Assembly (NCBI GenBank): GCA_027886865.1
Contig: JAPCJR010000004.1
Location: forward strand, 62,001 to 126,000
Direction: 5' to 3'
DNA: 64,000 nt
Source: Nitrososphaerota archaeon
GTDB lineage: Archaea > Thermoproteota > Nitrososphaeria > Nitrososphaerales > UBA183
The translations under genes and the position numbers were made by a program. Shown here in pieces: positions 9,132 to 16,557 of the stretch (positions are counted from its first letter, which is position 1; each line of letters opens with the position of its first letter). The notes under the pieces were generated by a model, which saw nothing but the letters and a program-made list of their open reading frames with translations, searched no databases and was not told the DNA's origin.

Positions 9132-9490
9132 TGAAGTCCGAGCAAGGAATCGCCGGCATGGCCCCGACCATCCTCTACTTCGTGGCCGGGGTCTTCTGGG
9201 TGGGAGTCATCGTCGTAGGCGGAGGCTTTCTGCTCTTCTGGGCGGCCCTCGCCTGCTTTCTGAGCGGGATATTCCTGTTCAACTGGGCCTCTAGCTGGGT
9301 CACCCGACCGCTTACGAGGGCGACAGCGCTCTTCGGTCTGGCGCTCACACTCTACCAGCTCTACGTCGCCCTGACGCTGATAGGGACTGGGCTGGACTCT
9401 GTCGCGCTGATATCCGCGGGCCTGTTCGGCCTGCTGACCGTTGTGTATCTCTATCTTCTCTTCTTCGGCGGCCGGAAGAAGCAAGCCTAG
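9131..9490 (+). CDS. Small four-span membrane protein, unknown function
   Basis: A 119-residue hydrophobic protein with about four transmembrane helices (roughly residues 11-33, 36-54, 62-82 and 90-112) and a short basic tail (GGRKKQA). No catalytic motif is recognised. The start is GTG at 9131, placed by the TATA element 27 bases upstream; an upstream ribosome binding site is absent. It converges on the next membrane gene with a 4-base overlap of the stop codons. It is not recognised as a member of a named family, although the lack of charged residues inside the membrane argues against a transporter and for a structural or regulatory role. Confidence 0.65.
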   Translation: MKSEQGIAGMAPTILYFVAGVFWVGVIVVGGGFLLFWAALACFLSGIFLFNWASSWVTRPLTRATALFGLALTLYQLYVALTLIGTGLDSVALISAGLFGLLTVVYLYLLFFGGRKKQA

Positions 9491-10050
9491 GGGTCAGTAC
9501 CGAAGCTGCTCTTCTTGTGGATCTTCCTGAGGAAGTAGGTCGCGTATCCGCTGACGATGAACAGCGAGAAGAATATCTTGGTCGCGAAGACAAGGTTCCA
9601 TGGGACGGGACCAGGGCTCGTGACCGTGTTCACGTTGATGATGGTTATCACGCTCGAGGTGATGAGTTCCTTGCTCAGGAACGCGCCCCAGAGCATGAAG
9701 TTGTAGAGCACCTCGTACGCCGAAGAGAGCGCGACCACTATCGTGAACAGCTCGATCGCCGACAGGCGGGGCAGCGACCACCGGGCTATGTGGTTCTGGT
9801 AGAGCTGCATGCCGCTGTAGAAGAAGGTCACGCTGGCCACGCTGAGGTAGGTGACCGGCTTCGCCATGAAAGTAAACGGGAACTCGACGTCGACCAGACT
9901 GGTGCCCACGGCGCTGAGACCGCTCAGCAGGGCCGTGACCAGACCGTACGCGAGCACTGCGGTGATGGTGATTCCGGAGACCCACGCGACGGCCTCGTAC
10001 ATTGTGCGAGTCCGCTGCTCCGCTTTTCGCAGCTCACCCATCTGCTCCAT
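9487..10050 (-). CDS. Multi-span membrane protein, unknown function
   Basis: A 187-residue protein with a short charged N-terminus (about 17 residues with ELRKAEQRTR) followed by about four to five hydrophobic helices (approximately 20-46, 66-84, 97-117, 125-145 and 155-173) and a basic C-terminal tail. No family motif is recognised. The ATG at 10050 lies about 25 bases after a CTTAAAA element near 10076-10082. Its 3' end overlaps the convergent gene by 4 bases. It lies just after the end of the glycan-related operon that runs on the same strand from 13217 down to 10095, with its own promoter, so it may or may not be part of that system. Confidence 0.6.
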   Translation of the reverse strand: MEQMGELRKAEQRTRTMYEAVAWVSGITITAVLAYGLVTALLSGLSAVGTSLVDVEFPFTFMAKPVTYLSVASVTFFYSGMQLYQNHIARWSLPRLSAIELFTIVVALSSAYEVLYNFMLWGAFLSKELITSSVITIINVNTVTSPGPVPWNLVFATKIFFSLFIVSGYATYFLRKIHKKSSFGTDP

Positions 10051-10094
10051 GGTTGAAATGCTATGCCCTCCAGAGTTTTAAGTCTTCGGTCTCA

Positions 10095-11255
10095 TCAATC
10101 CCGCTTGACAAAGGCGAGGTCTTTGGGGGCAGAGAGCCAGAAGAGCGCGAGCATGAACGGCAGCTCGAGGTACACCCAGAAGAAGTCGTTAGGTAGGACG
10201 AAGACGGAGACGATGATGAACAAGGTGGAGTTCCTGTTGAGGTTCGAAAGGTCGGTGACCCTGATGAGGAAGGCCAGAAGGACCACCTCGACCGCGGCCT
10301 TCACATACACCGGAGCGGCGAACCCGAAGAGAGACACCGACAGGGCAGCGAGGGTCGGATTGAGGAGCACGCCCACCGGGCCCCCGGAGGCGAAGAGCGG
10401 GGCGACCGGCCTCTGGAACTGGAACAGGAAGGTCTCGTTCAGGAACGATGGAGATACTAGGAGGAACGGCAAGATGACCGCGCCAGCGACTACGACGGCC
10501 GTGGCGAGCTCGACCCACCGCTTCTTCTCCGCGTAGTAAAAGAGCGCAAAGGGGGCGATCAGCAAGGCGAACTGGACGGTCGCGAGGGCGAGCCCCAAGG
10601 AGACCGCGCCCAGCCTCCCCATGCCCTTCGACTCGAGGAGGAGGAAGACCGCGACGAAGGCCATCGCGATGAGGGCCGCGTTGACGTAGAATGTCGAGAA
10701 GAGAACGGTGAACGGTACGAAGAGATAGAGCAGCGTCGCGCCGAGACGCCAGCGACCACCGTAGAGGTAGAGGCAGGCGCCTATCGCGAGGTCCGCGGCG
10801 ATGAGACCAAGCCTGATGTCGCCCGCGAGATAGAACGGTACGAGGTAAAGCATGGTGAAGGGGAGGTAAGCGAAGACCTGCTGCGCTCCAGGCGTGATGA
10901 GGCTCGCCGGTATGCCGGTGTAGGCGTGTTGGTACGGGTTCGCCCCCGAGAGGAGGACCTGGACGGCCTGTGAGAGGTAGTAGTAGACGTCGCTCGCCGG
11001 TGACAACCTGACCGCCGCTGCTACCCTTACCGCCAGGGCGACGACGAGGATGACGGGCAACAGGTAACGCCCCGGGGGGCCCTTGGTGCGGCCCGGACCA
11101 GGACCAGGCCCGGGTTCGGTTGTCTGTTCGCGTGTGATGGCTCGGTGCCTCCGGGTAGTCCCGGCCGCAGTTTGCCTAACTCCCTCCTGAAATACGTTCG
11201 CCGGGCCTATGGAAGAGGTGTCGGGCCCCGGCGTCCTTCCGTCAGGACCGCGCAT
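10095..11255 (-). CDS. Polytopic membrane protein, glycosyltransferase-like (GT-C type)
   Basis: A 386-residue membrane protein with 9-11 hydrophobic segments starting about 60 residues from the N-terminus. The first extracellular loop contains SPASDVYYYLSQA and GANPYQHAYTG after the first helix. An acidic residue in loop 1, an aromatic-rich loop and this spacing are the pattern of polyprenyl-phosphate-dependent GT-C mannosyltransferases. The N-terminal 60 residues are Pro/Gly/Arg rich and may be partly unused as coding sequence. The ATG at 11255 begins one base after the stop of the preceding epimerase gene and is preferred over an upstream in-frame start at 11303 that would overlap it. The gene is the last of a three-gene operon (epimerase, epimerase, transferase), consistent with transfer of a modified sugar to a lipid or protein outside the cell. 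Confidence 0.6.
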   Translation of the reverse strand: MRGPDGRTPGPDTSSIGPANVFQEGVRQTAAGTTRRHRAITREQTTEPGPGPGPGRTKGPPGRYLLPVILVVALAVRVAAAVRLSPASDVYYYLSQAVQVLLSGANPYQHAYTGIPASLITPGAQQVFAYLPFTMLYLVPFYLAGDIRLGLIAADLAIGACLYLYGGRWRLGATLLYLFVPFTVLFSTFYVNAALIAMAFVAVFLLLESKGMGRLGAVSLGLALATVQFALLIAPFALFYYAEKKRWVELATAVVVAGAVILPFLLVSPSFLNETFLFQFQRPVAPLFASGGPVGVLLNPTLAALSVSLFGFAAPVYVKAAVEVVLLAFLIRVTDLSNLNRNSTLFIIVSVFVLPNDFFWVYLELPFMLALFWLSAPKDLAFVKRD

Positions 11256-11256
11256 G

Positions 11257-12264
11257 TCAGTCCACGAAGTGACCCGATTCGAGGCGGCTCCGGGCCCATT
11301 CATACGTCCTCTCCAAACCTTGGGCGAAGCCGGTCGTGGGGTGCCAGTCCAGGACCTTCTTCACCCTCTCAAGGTCGGGCATCCTGTTCAGGGCCCCGGT
11401 CGGCTTGGAGACGTCGAATTTCAGCGGGATCTCTTTCTTGGAGAGGTCGATGGTCATCTTGGCGAGCTCGCGCACGGTGACCTCCTCGTTGGACCCCACG
11501 TTGACCGTGGTGCTCCCATTCCGTCCGACGTGCTCATACAGTCTGAAGAGGGCGTCGACTGCGTCGTCGACGTATACGAAGCACCGCCTCTGGCTCCCGT
11601 CGCCCCACACCACGAAATCCTCTTTCGGGTAACGGACGGACTTCCTGATCAGCGAACCGATGACCTGGCTCCTGTCGGGCCTGAGGTAGATGTTCTCCCC
11701 GTACGCGTGGAAGATTCGCGCGACCCCAGCCGAGACCCCGGGCATCATCGCAAGCTGTTTCTCCGCGATGTACTTCGACCACCCGTACCCGCCTTCGGGA
11801 TTGACCTTCCTTTCGGAGTCCTCCTCCTTGAACTTCACGTTGGAACCCATCTGCTCGTCGAACGGGTAGACGGACACGCTCGAAGCGTAGATCACTCGGC
11901 CGACGCGGTTCTCCAGGCACGCCTTGAAGACGTTGACGTCGATCGCGAGGTTGGACTGGAGGGTCGCGATCTCTCTCGCCTCCGACCCGTGCAGGTATGC
12001 GACGCTACCCACCTCCGCTGCGAAGTGAAAGACCGCCTCCGCGCCCTCGAGCGAGCGCCTGGCGAAGTCGTAGTTCTTGAGGTCTCCGACGACGCAGCCC
12101 TGGCCGACGCCTAGGCCAGTCAGGTTATCGACCGAACCCGACGAGAGGTCATCGACGATGGAGACCGCATGGCCATCCATCAGGAGCCTCTTGACCACGT
12201 GGCTGCCGAGGAATCCGGCGCCGCCGGTCACGACGACCTTTGACACTTGGACGGACCACCTCAC
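11257..12264 (-). CDS. NAD-dependent sugar epimerase/dehydratase (extended SDR)
   Basis: An extended short-chain dehydrogenase acting on a nucleotide sugar. The Rossmann motif is VVVTGGAGFLGSH near residue 10, and the catalytic set is SSVSVYP with YGWSK (Tyr and Lys). The stretch AAEVGSVAYLHGSEAREI and the late segment HAYGENIYLRPDRS resemble GDP-mannose 3,5-epimerase-like members, so a GDP-sugar substrate is plausible but not proven. The C-terminal part (NVGSNEEVTVRELAK, LERVKKVLDWHPTT) is the usual substrate-binding half. The GTG at 12264 overlaps the stop of the upstream epimerase (GTGA overlap); a second in-frame GTG lies 18 bases further on. Middle gene of a tight operon (13217 to 10095). 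Confidence 0.82.
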   Translation of the reverse strand: MRWSVQVSKVVVTGGAGFLGSHVVKRLLMDGHAVSIVDDLSSGSVDNLTGLGVGQGCVVGDLKNYDFARRSLEGAEAVFHFAAEVGSVAYLHGSEAREIATLQSNLAIDVNVFKACLENRVGRVIYASSVSVYPFDEQMGSNVKFKEEDSERKVNPEGGYGWSKYIAEKQLAMMPGVSAGVARIFHAYGENIYLRPDRSQVIGSLIRKSVRYPKEDFVVWGDGSQRRCFVYVDDAVDALFRLYEHVGRNGSTTVNVGSNEEVTVRELAKMTIDLSKKEIPLKFDVSKPTGALNRMPDLERVKKVLDWHPTTGFAQGLERTYEWARSRLESGHFVD

Positions 12265-13217
12265 TGCGCCGCTCGCGCGCCCAGCTCATCGATCGTCCAC
12301 CTCGCGGTCAATCTTATCGTGTCCCCTGCCGACATCTTCGGACTCCAACCGAGCTCCTGGATCTTCTTGATGGATAGATAGACGACCGGGTTATCCCCGA
12401 CCCATCCCCTCGCTCCGCCGCCGTATCGTTTCTTCACGCTTCGGAGCCCCATCTCCTCGATCACAATGTCAGCAAGCTCGTCGACGGAGGTCTGCTCTTG
12501 CAGTCCCAAGTTGAAGATGTTCGTGGGCTTCGAGCTCTTCCCATATCCCGTCATGACCCCCTCGATGCAGTCCTCGACGTAGAGGTAGTCCTTCCTTTGC
12601 TTCCCGTCCCCCAATATCTCCAGCTCGGCGGGGTTTTTCATCAGCTTGTGCTCGAAATCCCATATCGCCCCCCTCCTGCACCGCTCTCCCAGGACCGTCC
12701 CGAACCTGAACATCCAAGACTTGATCGGCGAAAACTGGGTGAACGCCGAGGCATAAGCTTCCCCCGCGAGCTTGGCGGCGCCGTAGAGCGAAGTCTGGAC
12801 CCCAGAGTAAGTCTCAGGGGTAGGTATCACCTCTGCCTCTCCGTAGAGCGCCGAGGTCGAAGCGAAGATAAAGTCCGGGACGTTGTTCTTGGCCATGCTC
12901 TCCAGCACGTTGAGCGTCCCGATCACGTTGTGCTCGAGGTCGGCCCTGTGGTCGCCGACGCTCACCCTCATCAGGGCGTGCGCCGCGAAATGAAAGACCG
13001 CGTCGCAGCCAGCCGAGGACTTGGAGACCGTCTCGAGGTCGCGAATGTCCCCTTCCACGATGGTCAGGTCAGGGTCGCCCTTGTGATGGGCGAGGTTGGA
13101 TGCATGACCGGTAAGGAGATTGTCTAGGACCGTGACTCGCCATCCGTCTTCGAGCAACCGGTCGACGAGGTGGCTACCGATGAAACCTAGACCACCGGTT
13201 ACGAGAGCCCTCTTCAT
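12261..13217 (-). CDS. NAD-dependent sugar epimerase (UDP-glucose 4-epimerase-like SDR)
   Basis: First gene of the three-gene glycan operon. The Rossmann motif ALVTGGLGFIGSH is at residues 4-16, the nucleotide-binding acidic residue is in VTVLDNLLTGH, and the catalytic residues are in STSALYG and SLYGAAKLAGE (YxxxK). Length (318) fits GalE-like and dTDP-glucose/UDP-hexose epimerases. The exact sugar cannot be read from the sequence. The ATG at 13217 lies about 30 bases after CGTTTATAAC (13244-13253), so the leader is very short. Downstream genes overlap or follow within one base, which indicates a single transcript. Confidence 0.85.
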   Translation of the reverse strand: MKRALVTGGLGFIGSHLVDRLLEDGWRVTVLDNLLTGHASNLAHHKGDPDLTIVEGDIRDLETVSKSSAGCDAVFHFAAHALMRVSVGDHRADLEHNVIGTLNVLESMAKNNVPDFIFASTSALYGEAEVIPTPETYSGVQTSLYGAAKLAGEAYASAFTQFSPIKSWMFRFGTVLGERCRRGAIWDFEHKLMKNPAELEILGDGKQRKDYLYVEDCIEGVMTGYGKSSKPTNIFNLGLQEQTSVDELADIVIEEMGLRSVKKRYGGGARGWVGDNPVVYLSIKKIQELGWSPKMSAGDTIRLTARWTIDELGARAAQ

Positions 13218-13243
13218 CGGGGCGAATCGCGCTCCGGTTGGTT

Positions 13244-13253
13244 GTTATAAACG
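13244..13253 (-). promoter_or_regulatory. TATA element of the three-gene glycan operon
   Basis: CGTTTATAAC on the minus strand, about 27-32 bases before the ATG at 13217. It is the only A/T-rich element in this intergenic gap of 101 bases. Confidence 0.55.
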
Positions 13254-13318
13254 AATCACCGGTCTCGGCCGTCGCCGAAAGGTGAACCCCAGGCAAGTCT
13301 CAGTAGACCGGTTGTGTT

Positions 13319-13984
13319 CTACTTCCTGATGGCGAGGAACTCCTGCCAGGCCTTGTCGAACTCCGCGATCGTCTCCTCGCTCCTCTTGTTCGACGGCATC
13401 TGCCGGAGTATCTTGGAGGGTATCGTCATGATGTGCGCGCCGGCGGCCATGGCGACGGAGACATCTTCAGGCGTCCTGATGCTGCCCACGATGAGCCTGC
13501 CCGCCAGTCCGGACTCCTTCGCGGTAGCGACATAGTCCCTGATGATCTGCACCGGGTTCTCACCGGCCTCCTTCGACCTGTTGTAGAAGAGCGACACGAA
13601 GCTGGCCCCCGCCTTCGCTGCCAGCACGAGCTGGTTGTAGGTCATCATGACGGTCATGTTCGTCCTGATGCCCGCCTTCGCTAGCTGGCTGACTACCTGC
13701 AGTCCGCGGCCGTCTCCGTGCATTGCCACCTTGACGACGACGTTCCTGTGCCATGAGGCGTACTCCCTGGCCTCCTCTAGCAGCTCAGCGACCGTACCCT
13801 TGGTCGTCTCGACGCTGATCGGCCCGTTGACCAGGTCGCAGATGTCCAGCACCCGCTGCTTGAAGTCGACTCCCCCCTCTGAGAGGAATATCTTCTGGTT
13901 CGTGGTCACCCCGTCGACGATGCCCCACCTGGTGAACTCCTCGATCTCGGTAAGAGAAGCGGTGTCAAGAAAGATTTGAGCCAC
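13319..13984 (-). CDS. Transaldolase-like / fructose-6-phosphate aldolase-like protein
   Basis: A 221-residue TIM-barrel of the short transaldolase (TalC/FSA) family, which moves or releases a three-carbon dihydroxyacetone unit through a Schiff base. The N-terminal FLDTASLTEI and VDGVTTNQKIF, the Schiff-base lysine K85 in VVVKVAM, and the late segment VGSIRTPEDVSVAMAAGAHIMTIP match the family. TTNQKI replaces the usual TTNPSL. Placed next to gmhA, gmhB and the heptose kinase-like gene, it could supply sedoheptulose 7-phosphate in an archaeon that may lack an oxidative pentose phosphate pathway; this is inference. The start is GTG at 13984, roughly 40 bases after a TTATAGTC element near 14020-14028. 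Confidence 0.82.
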   Translation of the reverse strand: MAQIFLDTASLTEIEEFTRWGIVDGVTTNQKIFLSEGGVDFKQRVLDICDLVNGPISVETTKGTVAELLEEAREYASWHRNVVVKVAMHGDGRGLQVVSQLAKAGIRTNMTVMMTYNQLVLAAKAGASFVSLFYNRSKEAGENPVQIIRDYVATAKESGLAGRLIVGSIRTPEDVSVAMAAGAHIMTIPSKILRQMPSNKRSEETIAEFDKAWQEFLAIRK

Positions 13985-14131
13985 GCTTAGTGCACTTGCG
14001 GGTAGGTTTTTGCGGCGAGACTATAAGAATTTCCAAAGTCTCCTCCCCGCTGCTCCGCCCCCGCCGTATGCGAAAGACATAGAAGAGTTCAAGCGGGAGA
14101 CACGCCCCTGCGCCCGCGGAGGGTGCGGACC

Positions 14132-14761
14132 GTGAGACAAAACAAAGCGATATTCGTCGATAGGGACGGGGTACTGAACGACCTGGTCTACGACGAAGAA
14201 GAAGGGAGGGTCGGGAGCCCCTTCTCTGCCAGGGAGCTACGGGTCTTCCCCTACGTGGCTGGAGCGGTCAAGAGGTTCAAGGAACTCGGCTTCAAGGTGA
14301 TAGTGATATCGAACCAGCCCGGGGTAGCGAAGGGACAGTTCACCCATTCAGAGCTCGAGAAGATGAACCGGAAGGTGAGGAAGGAGCTCGCCAAATCAGG
14401 GACGTCGTTCGACGGAGAGTACTACTGCCGGCACCACCCGAGCGCCGTCATCTCAAAATTCAGGGTCGAATGCGACTGCAGGAAACCGAAACCCGGGATG
14501 ATACTCAAGGCGGCGGAGGAGAATGACATCGACCTAGGCAGGTCGTTCTTCGTAGGCGACGCGCTGGTCGACGTGAAGGCCGGGAGGCGCGCGGGGTGCA
14601 AGACGATACTGGTGGGGCACCTCACGACCTTCCTGACCCGCGTGATGGCGCTCGAGGAGGCCACTCCGGACTACATGATCCCCTCCCTCAAAGATGCACC
14701 CGACCTTCTCATCACGCTGGCCCCAAGCAGCAAGACTGCGGGGGAGACGCGGAGAGAGTAG
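14132..14761 (+). CDS. gmhB: D-glycero-D-manno-heptose 1,7-bisphosphate phosphatase-like (HAD, GmhB)
   Basis: A HAD-superfamily phosphatase of the histidinol-phosphatase/GmhB group. The catalytic motif IFVDRDGVLND is near the N-terminus, motif II is VISNQPGVAKG, the zinc-binding loop of GmhB is seen as YYCRHHPSA and CDCRKPKPGM, and motif IV is FFVGDALVDVKAG. The C-C/H zinc loop is specific to this subfamily. It should remove the 7-phosphate (or C7 phosphate) from heptose bisphosphate. GTG at 14132 is chosen because GGAGGG at 14117-14123 is correctly spaced; a GTG at 14123 lies inside that site. It converges on gmhA and is followed after 741 bases by the heptose kinase-like gene. Confidence 0.83.
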   Translation: MRQNKAIFVDRDGVLNDLVYDEEEGRVGSPFSARELRVFPYVAGAVKRFKELGFKVIVISNQPGVAKGQFTHSELEKMNRKVRKELAKSGTSFDGEYYCRHHPSAVISKFRVECDCRKPKPGMILKAAEENDIDLGRSFFVGDALVDVKAGRRAGCKTILVGHLTTFLTRVMALEEATPDYMIPSLKDAPDLLITLAPSSKTAGETRRE

Positions 14762-14778
14762 CAGGCAGACAGGCCTGG

Positions 14779-15396
14779 TTAGTACTTCGACCGTTTCGGA
14801 CGCTTGGCTTTCGAAGATATCATTGCTCTGAGTTGCTCGCACATCAGGTGCGTGACGACGAGGTGCATCCCTTCGACGTGGGGGGTCGAGTCGGCCGGGA
14901 CCACTATGCAGGCATCGGCCGCGGTCTTCAGGACGCCGCCGTCGAACCCCGCCAGCCCGACCACCTTGGCGCCGTTGTCCTTGGCGTACTTGACTGCCTT
15001 GAGCAGATTCTGGGACCAGGGCCCCGCTTTGTCGCTCCCGGACCCTCCGTGGACGCTTATGGCGACCACGACGTCGCCCTTCCTCAAGAAGTTGCGGAGC
15101 TGCTCGTAGTAGACGTCGCCCCAGCCGTTGTCGTTCGTGAGCGCGCTCACCAGCGGGATGTTATCGACCAGCGAGAACGCCCTGAACTTCCTCTCCGCCT
15201 CGTCGGAGACCCATTTGTTAAGATCGCAAGCGAAGTGGGTGGCGGTGGAAGCCGAGCCACCGTTTCCTACCATGAATATCTGCTGGTCGTTCTTCCAGGC
15301 ATCGTAGAGGATGCCAATGGCCGCATCGACCGACTCTCTGTCGATGTTCTTGGCAATCTCGGAGACCTCTTTCAGGTAACCGTCGGAGCGGGACAA
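14779..15396 (-). CDS. gmhA: Sedoheptulose 7-phosphate isomerase-like (SIS domain, GmhA)
   Basis: A 205-residue SIS-domain sugar-phosphate isomerase. The phosphate loop FMVGNGGSASTATHFACDL, the acidic DNIPLVSALTNDNGWGDVYYEQL segment, ISVHGGSGSD and the C-terminal HLVVTHLMCEQL match GmhA. It converts sedoheptulose 7-phosphate to D-glycero-D-manno-heptose 7-phosphate in cytosol. The TTG start at 15396 lies about 25 bases after TTAATTAACC (15420-15429). The promoter faces that of the heptose kinase-like gene. A short C-terminal extension is strongly basic (KAKRPKRSKY), which is unusual for the family and could be lineage-specific. Confidence 0.85.
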   Translation of the reverse strand: MSRSDGYLKEVSEIAKNIDRESVDAAIGILYDAWKNDQQIFMVGNGGSASTATHFACDLNKWVSDEAERKFRAFSLVDNIPLVSALTNDNGWGDVYYEQLRNFLRKGDVVVAISVHGGSGSDKAGPWSQNLLKAVKYAKDNGAKVVGLAGFDGGVLKTAADACIVVPADSTPHVEGMHLVVTHLMCEQLRAMISSKAKRPKRSKY

Positions 15397-15419
15397 GCCA
15401 GCGAGCGACCCTGCCGGCG

Positions 15420-15461
15420 GTTAATTAATCAATCCGGAGCGTCACTACATCGGTTAAATAA
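15420..15461. promoter_or_regulatory. Divergent promoter pair between gmhA and the heptose kinase-like gene
   Basis: Two A/T-rich elements lie back to back in an otherwise GC-rich gap: TTAATTAA at 15421-15428 for gmhA and GGTTAAATAATC at 15452-15463 for the kinase gene. The first is about 25-28 bases from the gmhA TTG; the second leaves a leader of about 20 bases that includes CGGAGCC at 15484-15490. Shared control of the two heptose genes is likely. Confidence 0.5.
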
Positions 15462-15502
15462 TCTCGGGGGCGGGCGACAGGTCGGAGCCAGAGCAGCCTC
15501 AC

Positions 15503-16486
15503 TTGATCGTCTCGAGGACCCCCTTCAGACTGCCGCTCGGAGGAGGAGGCACGGACCTCCCTGCCTACTATACGGAGCACGGGGGTTTCTTCATCGCCGG
15601 AGCCGTCGACAAGTACATGCACATAGTGCTCAACGACCGGTTCGAGAGCGGGATAAGGGTGAGCTACAGCCAGACAGAGATCGTCGACTCCCCCGACTCG
15701 ATCCGCCATCCGTCTGTCAGGGAGGCGCTGAAGCTCCTGAACTTCAAGGACAAGATCGAGATAGTCTCTCTCGCTGACGTCCCGGCGGCCACCGGTCTGG
15801 GTTCCTCCGGGAGCTTCGCTGTCGGGCTCCTCAACGCGCTGCACGCGCACCAGAAGGTGGTCAAGACCCCCGAAGAGATCGCGGAGGAAGCCTGCGACAT
15901 CGCGCAGAACAAGCTGCACGAACCCTCGGGGAAGCAGGACGAGTACGCAGCGAGTCTGGGCGGGCTGAGGTCGTACGAGATCGACAGGGACGGCAGGGTA
16001 ACGGCTACGCCGCTCAAGATAGCAGACGACACCGTCGCGGAGCTAGAGTACGGGATAATGATGTTCTACACGGGGATCAAGAGGAGCGCGAGCGAGATCC
16101 TGGGGAAGCAGCAGGAGAGAGTCTCCAAGAACGACGACGGCGTCGTCGAGAAGATGCACAAGATCAAGTCGATCGGGCTCGAGAGCAAGAAGGCGCTCGA
16201 GGGTGGCGACCTGAAGAGGTTCGGGGAGCTTCTCCAGGAGCACTGGAGTGTCAAGCGCGGGGTGACCGACGGCATGACGACCGACGCCATCGACTCATGG
16301 TACGCCATCGCCAGGAACAACGGCGCGCTGGGCGGCAAGGTCGTAGGGGCTGGCGGAGGAGGGTTCCTCATGCTATACTGCGACCAAGGGAGGCAAAAAG
16401 TCAGGGCAGCCCTGGCGAAGGAGGGCCTCGTCGAGCACAGGTTCAGGTTCGTGTTCGAGGGCAGCAAGGTAATCTACAACGTCTGA
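15503..16486 (+). CDS. hddA: GHMP kinase, D-glycero-D-manno-heptose 7-phosphate kinase-like
   Basis: A GHMP-family sugar kinase of 327 residues. Motif 1 is RLPLGGGGTDLPAYY, the ATP-binding motif 2 is PAATGLGSSGSFAVGL, and motif 3 is GKVVGAGGGGFLML. The motif 1 GGGTD and YY pair is typical of heptose 7-phosphate 1-kinases rather than of galactokinase or mevalonate kinase. It should make heptose 1,7-bisphosphate from the GmhA product, which GmhB would dephosphorylate; the missing step in the window is the nucleotidyltransferase (HddC). The start is TTG at 15503. The gene ends in front of a CGCT tandem repeat and hairpin. Confidence 0.83.
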   Translation: MIVSRTPFRLPLGGGGTDLPAYYTEHGGFFIAGAVDKYMHIVLNDRFESGIRVSYSQTEIVDSPDSIRHPSVREALKLLNFKDKIEIVSLADVPAATGLGSSGSFAVGLLNALHAHQKVVKTPEEIAEEACDIAQNKLHEPSGKQDEYAASLGGLRSYEIDRDGRVTATPLKIADDTVAELEYGIMMFYTGIKRSASEILGKQQERVSKNDDGVVEKMHKIKSIGLESKKALEGGDLKRFGELLQEHWSVKRGVTDGMTTDAIDSWYAIARNNGALGGKVVGAGGGGFLMLYCDQGRQKVRAALAKEGLVEHRFRFVFEGSKVIYNV

Positions 16487-16514
16487 CGCTCGCTCGCTCG
16501 CTCGCTCGCTCGCT
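16487..16514. repeat. CGCT tetranucleotide tandem repeat, seven copies
   Basis: Immediately after the TGA of the heptose kinase-like gene the unit CGCT is repeated seven times without interruption (28 bases). It lies in the 71-base gap between two convergent genes, so length changes would not affect coding. Confidence 0.9.
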
Positions 16515-16519
16515 CAGCT

Positions 16520-16533
16520 CCCGCGCTAGCGGG
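16520..16533. terminator. Perfect hairpin, possible transcription end signal
   Basis: CCCGC-GCTA-GCGGG forms a 5-base-pair stem with a 4-base loop, six bases after the CGCT repeat, between two convergent genes. There is no T-rich run after it, so termination activity is only a possibility. Confidence 0.35.
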
Positions 16534-16557
16534 AAAGAGGGAAGAGCCCTGTCGACG

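Noticed and set aside
14596..15777. Open frame of nearly 400 codons on the plus strand over gmhA and the gap
   Set aside because: Spans a well-supported gene on the other strand and a divergent promoter; composition is not protein-like
16487..16514. CGCT repeat as a CRISPR-like array
   Set aside because: Units are 4 bases with no spacers, so it is a simple tandem repeat
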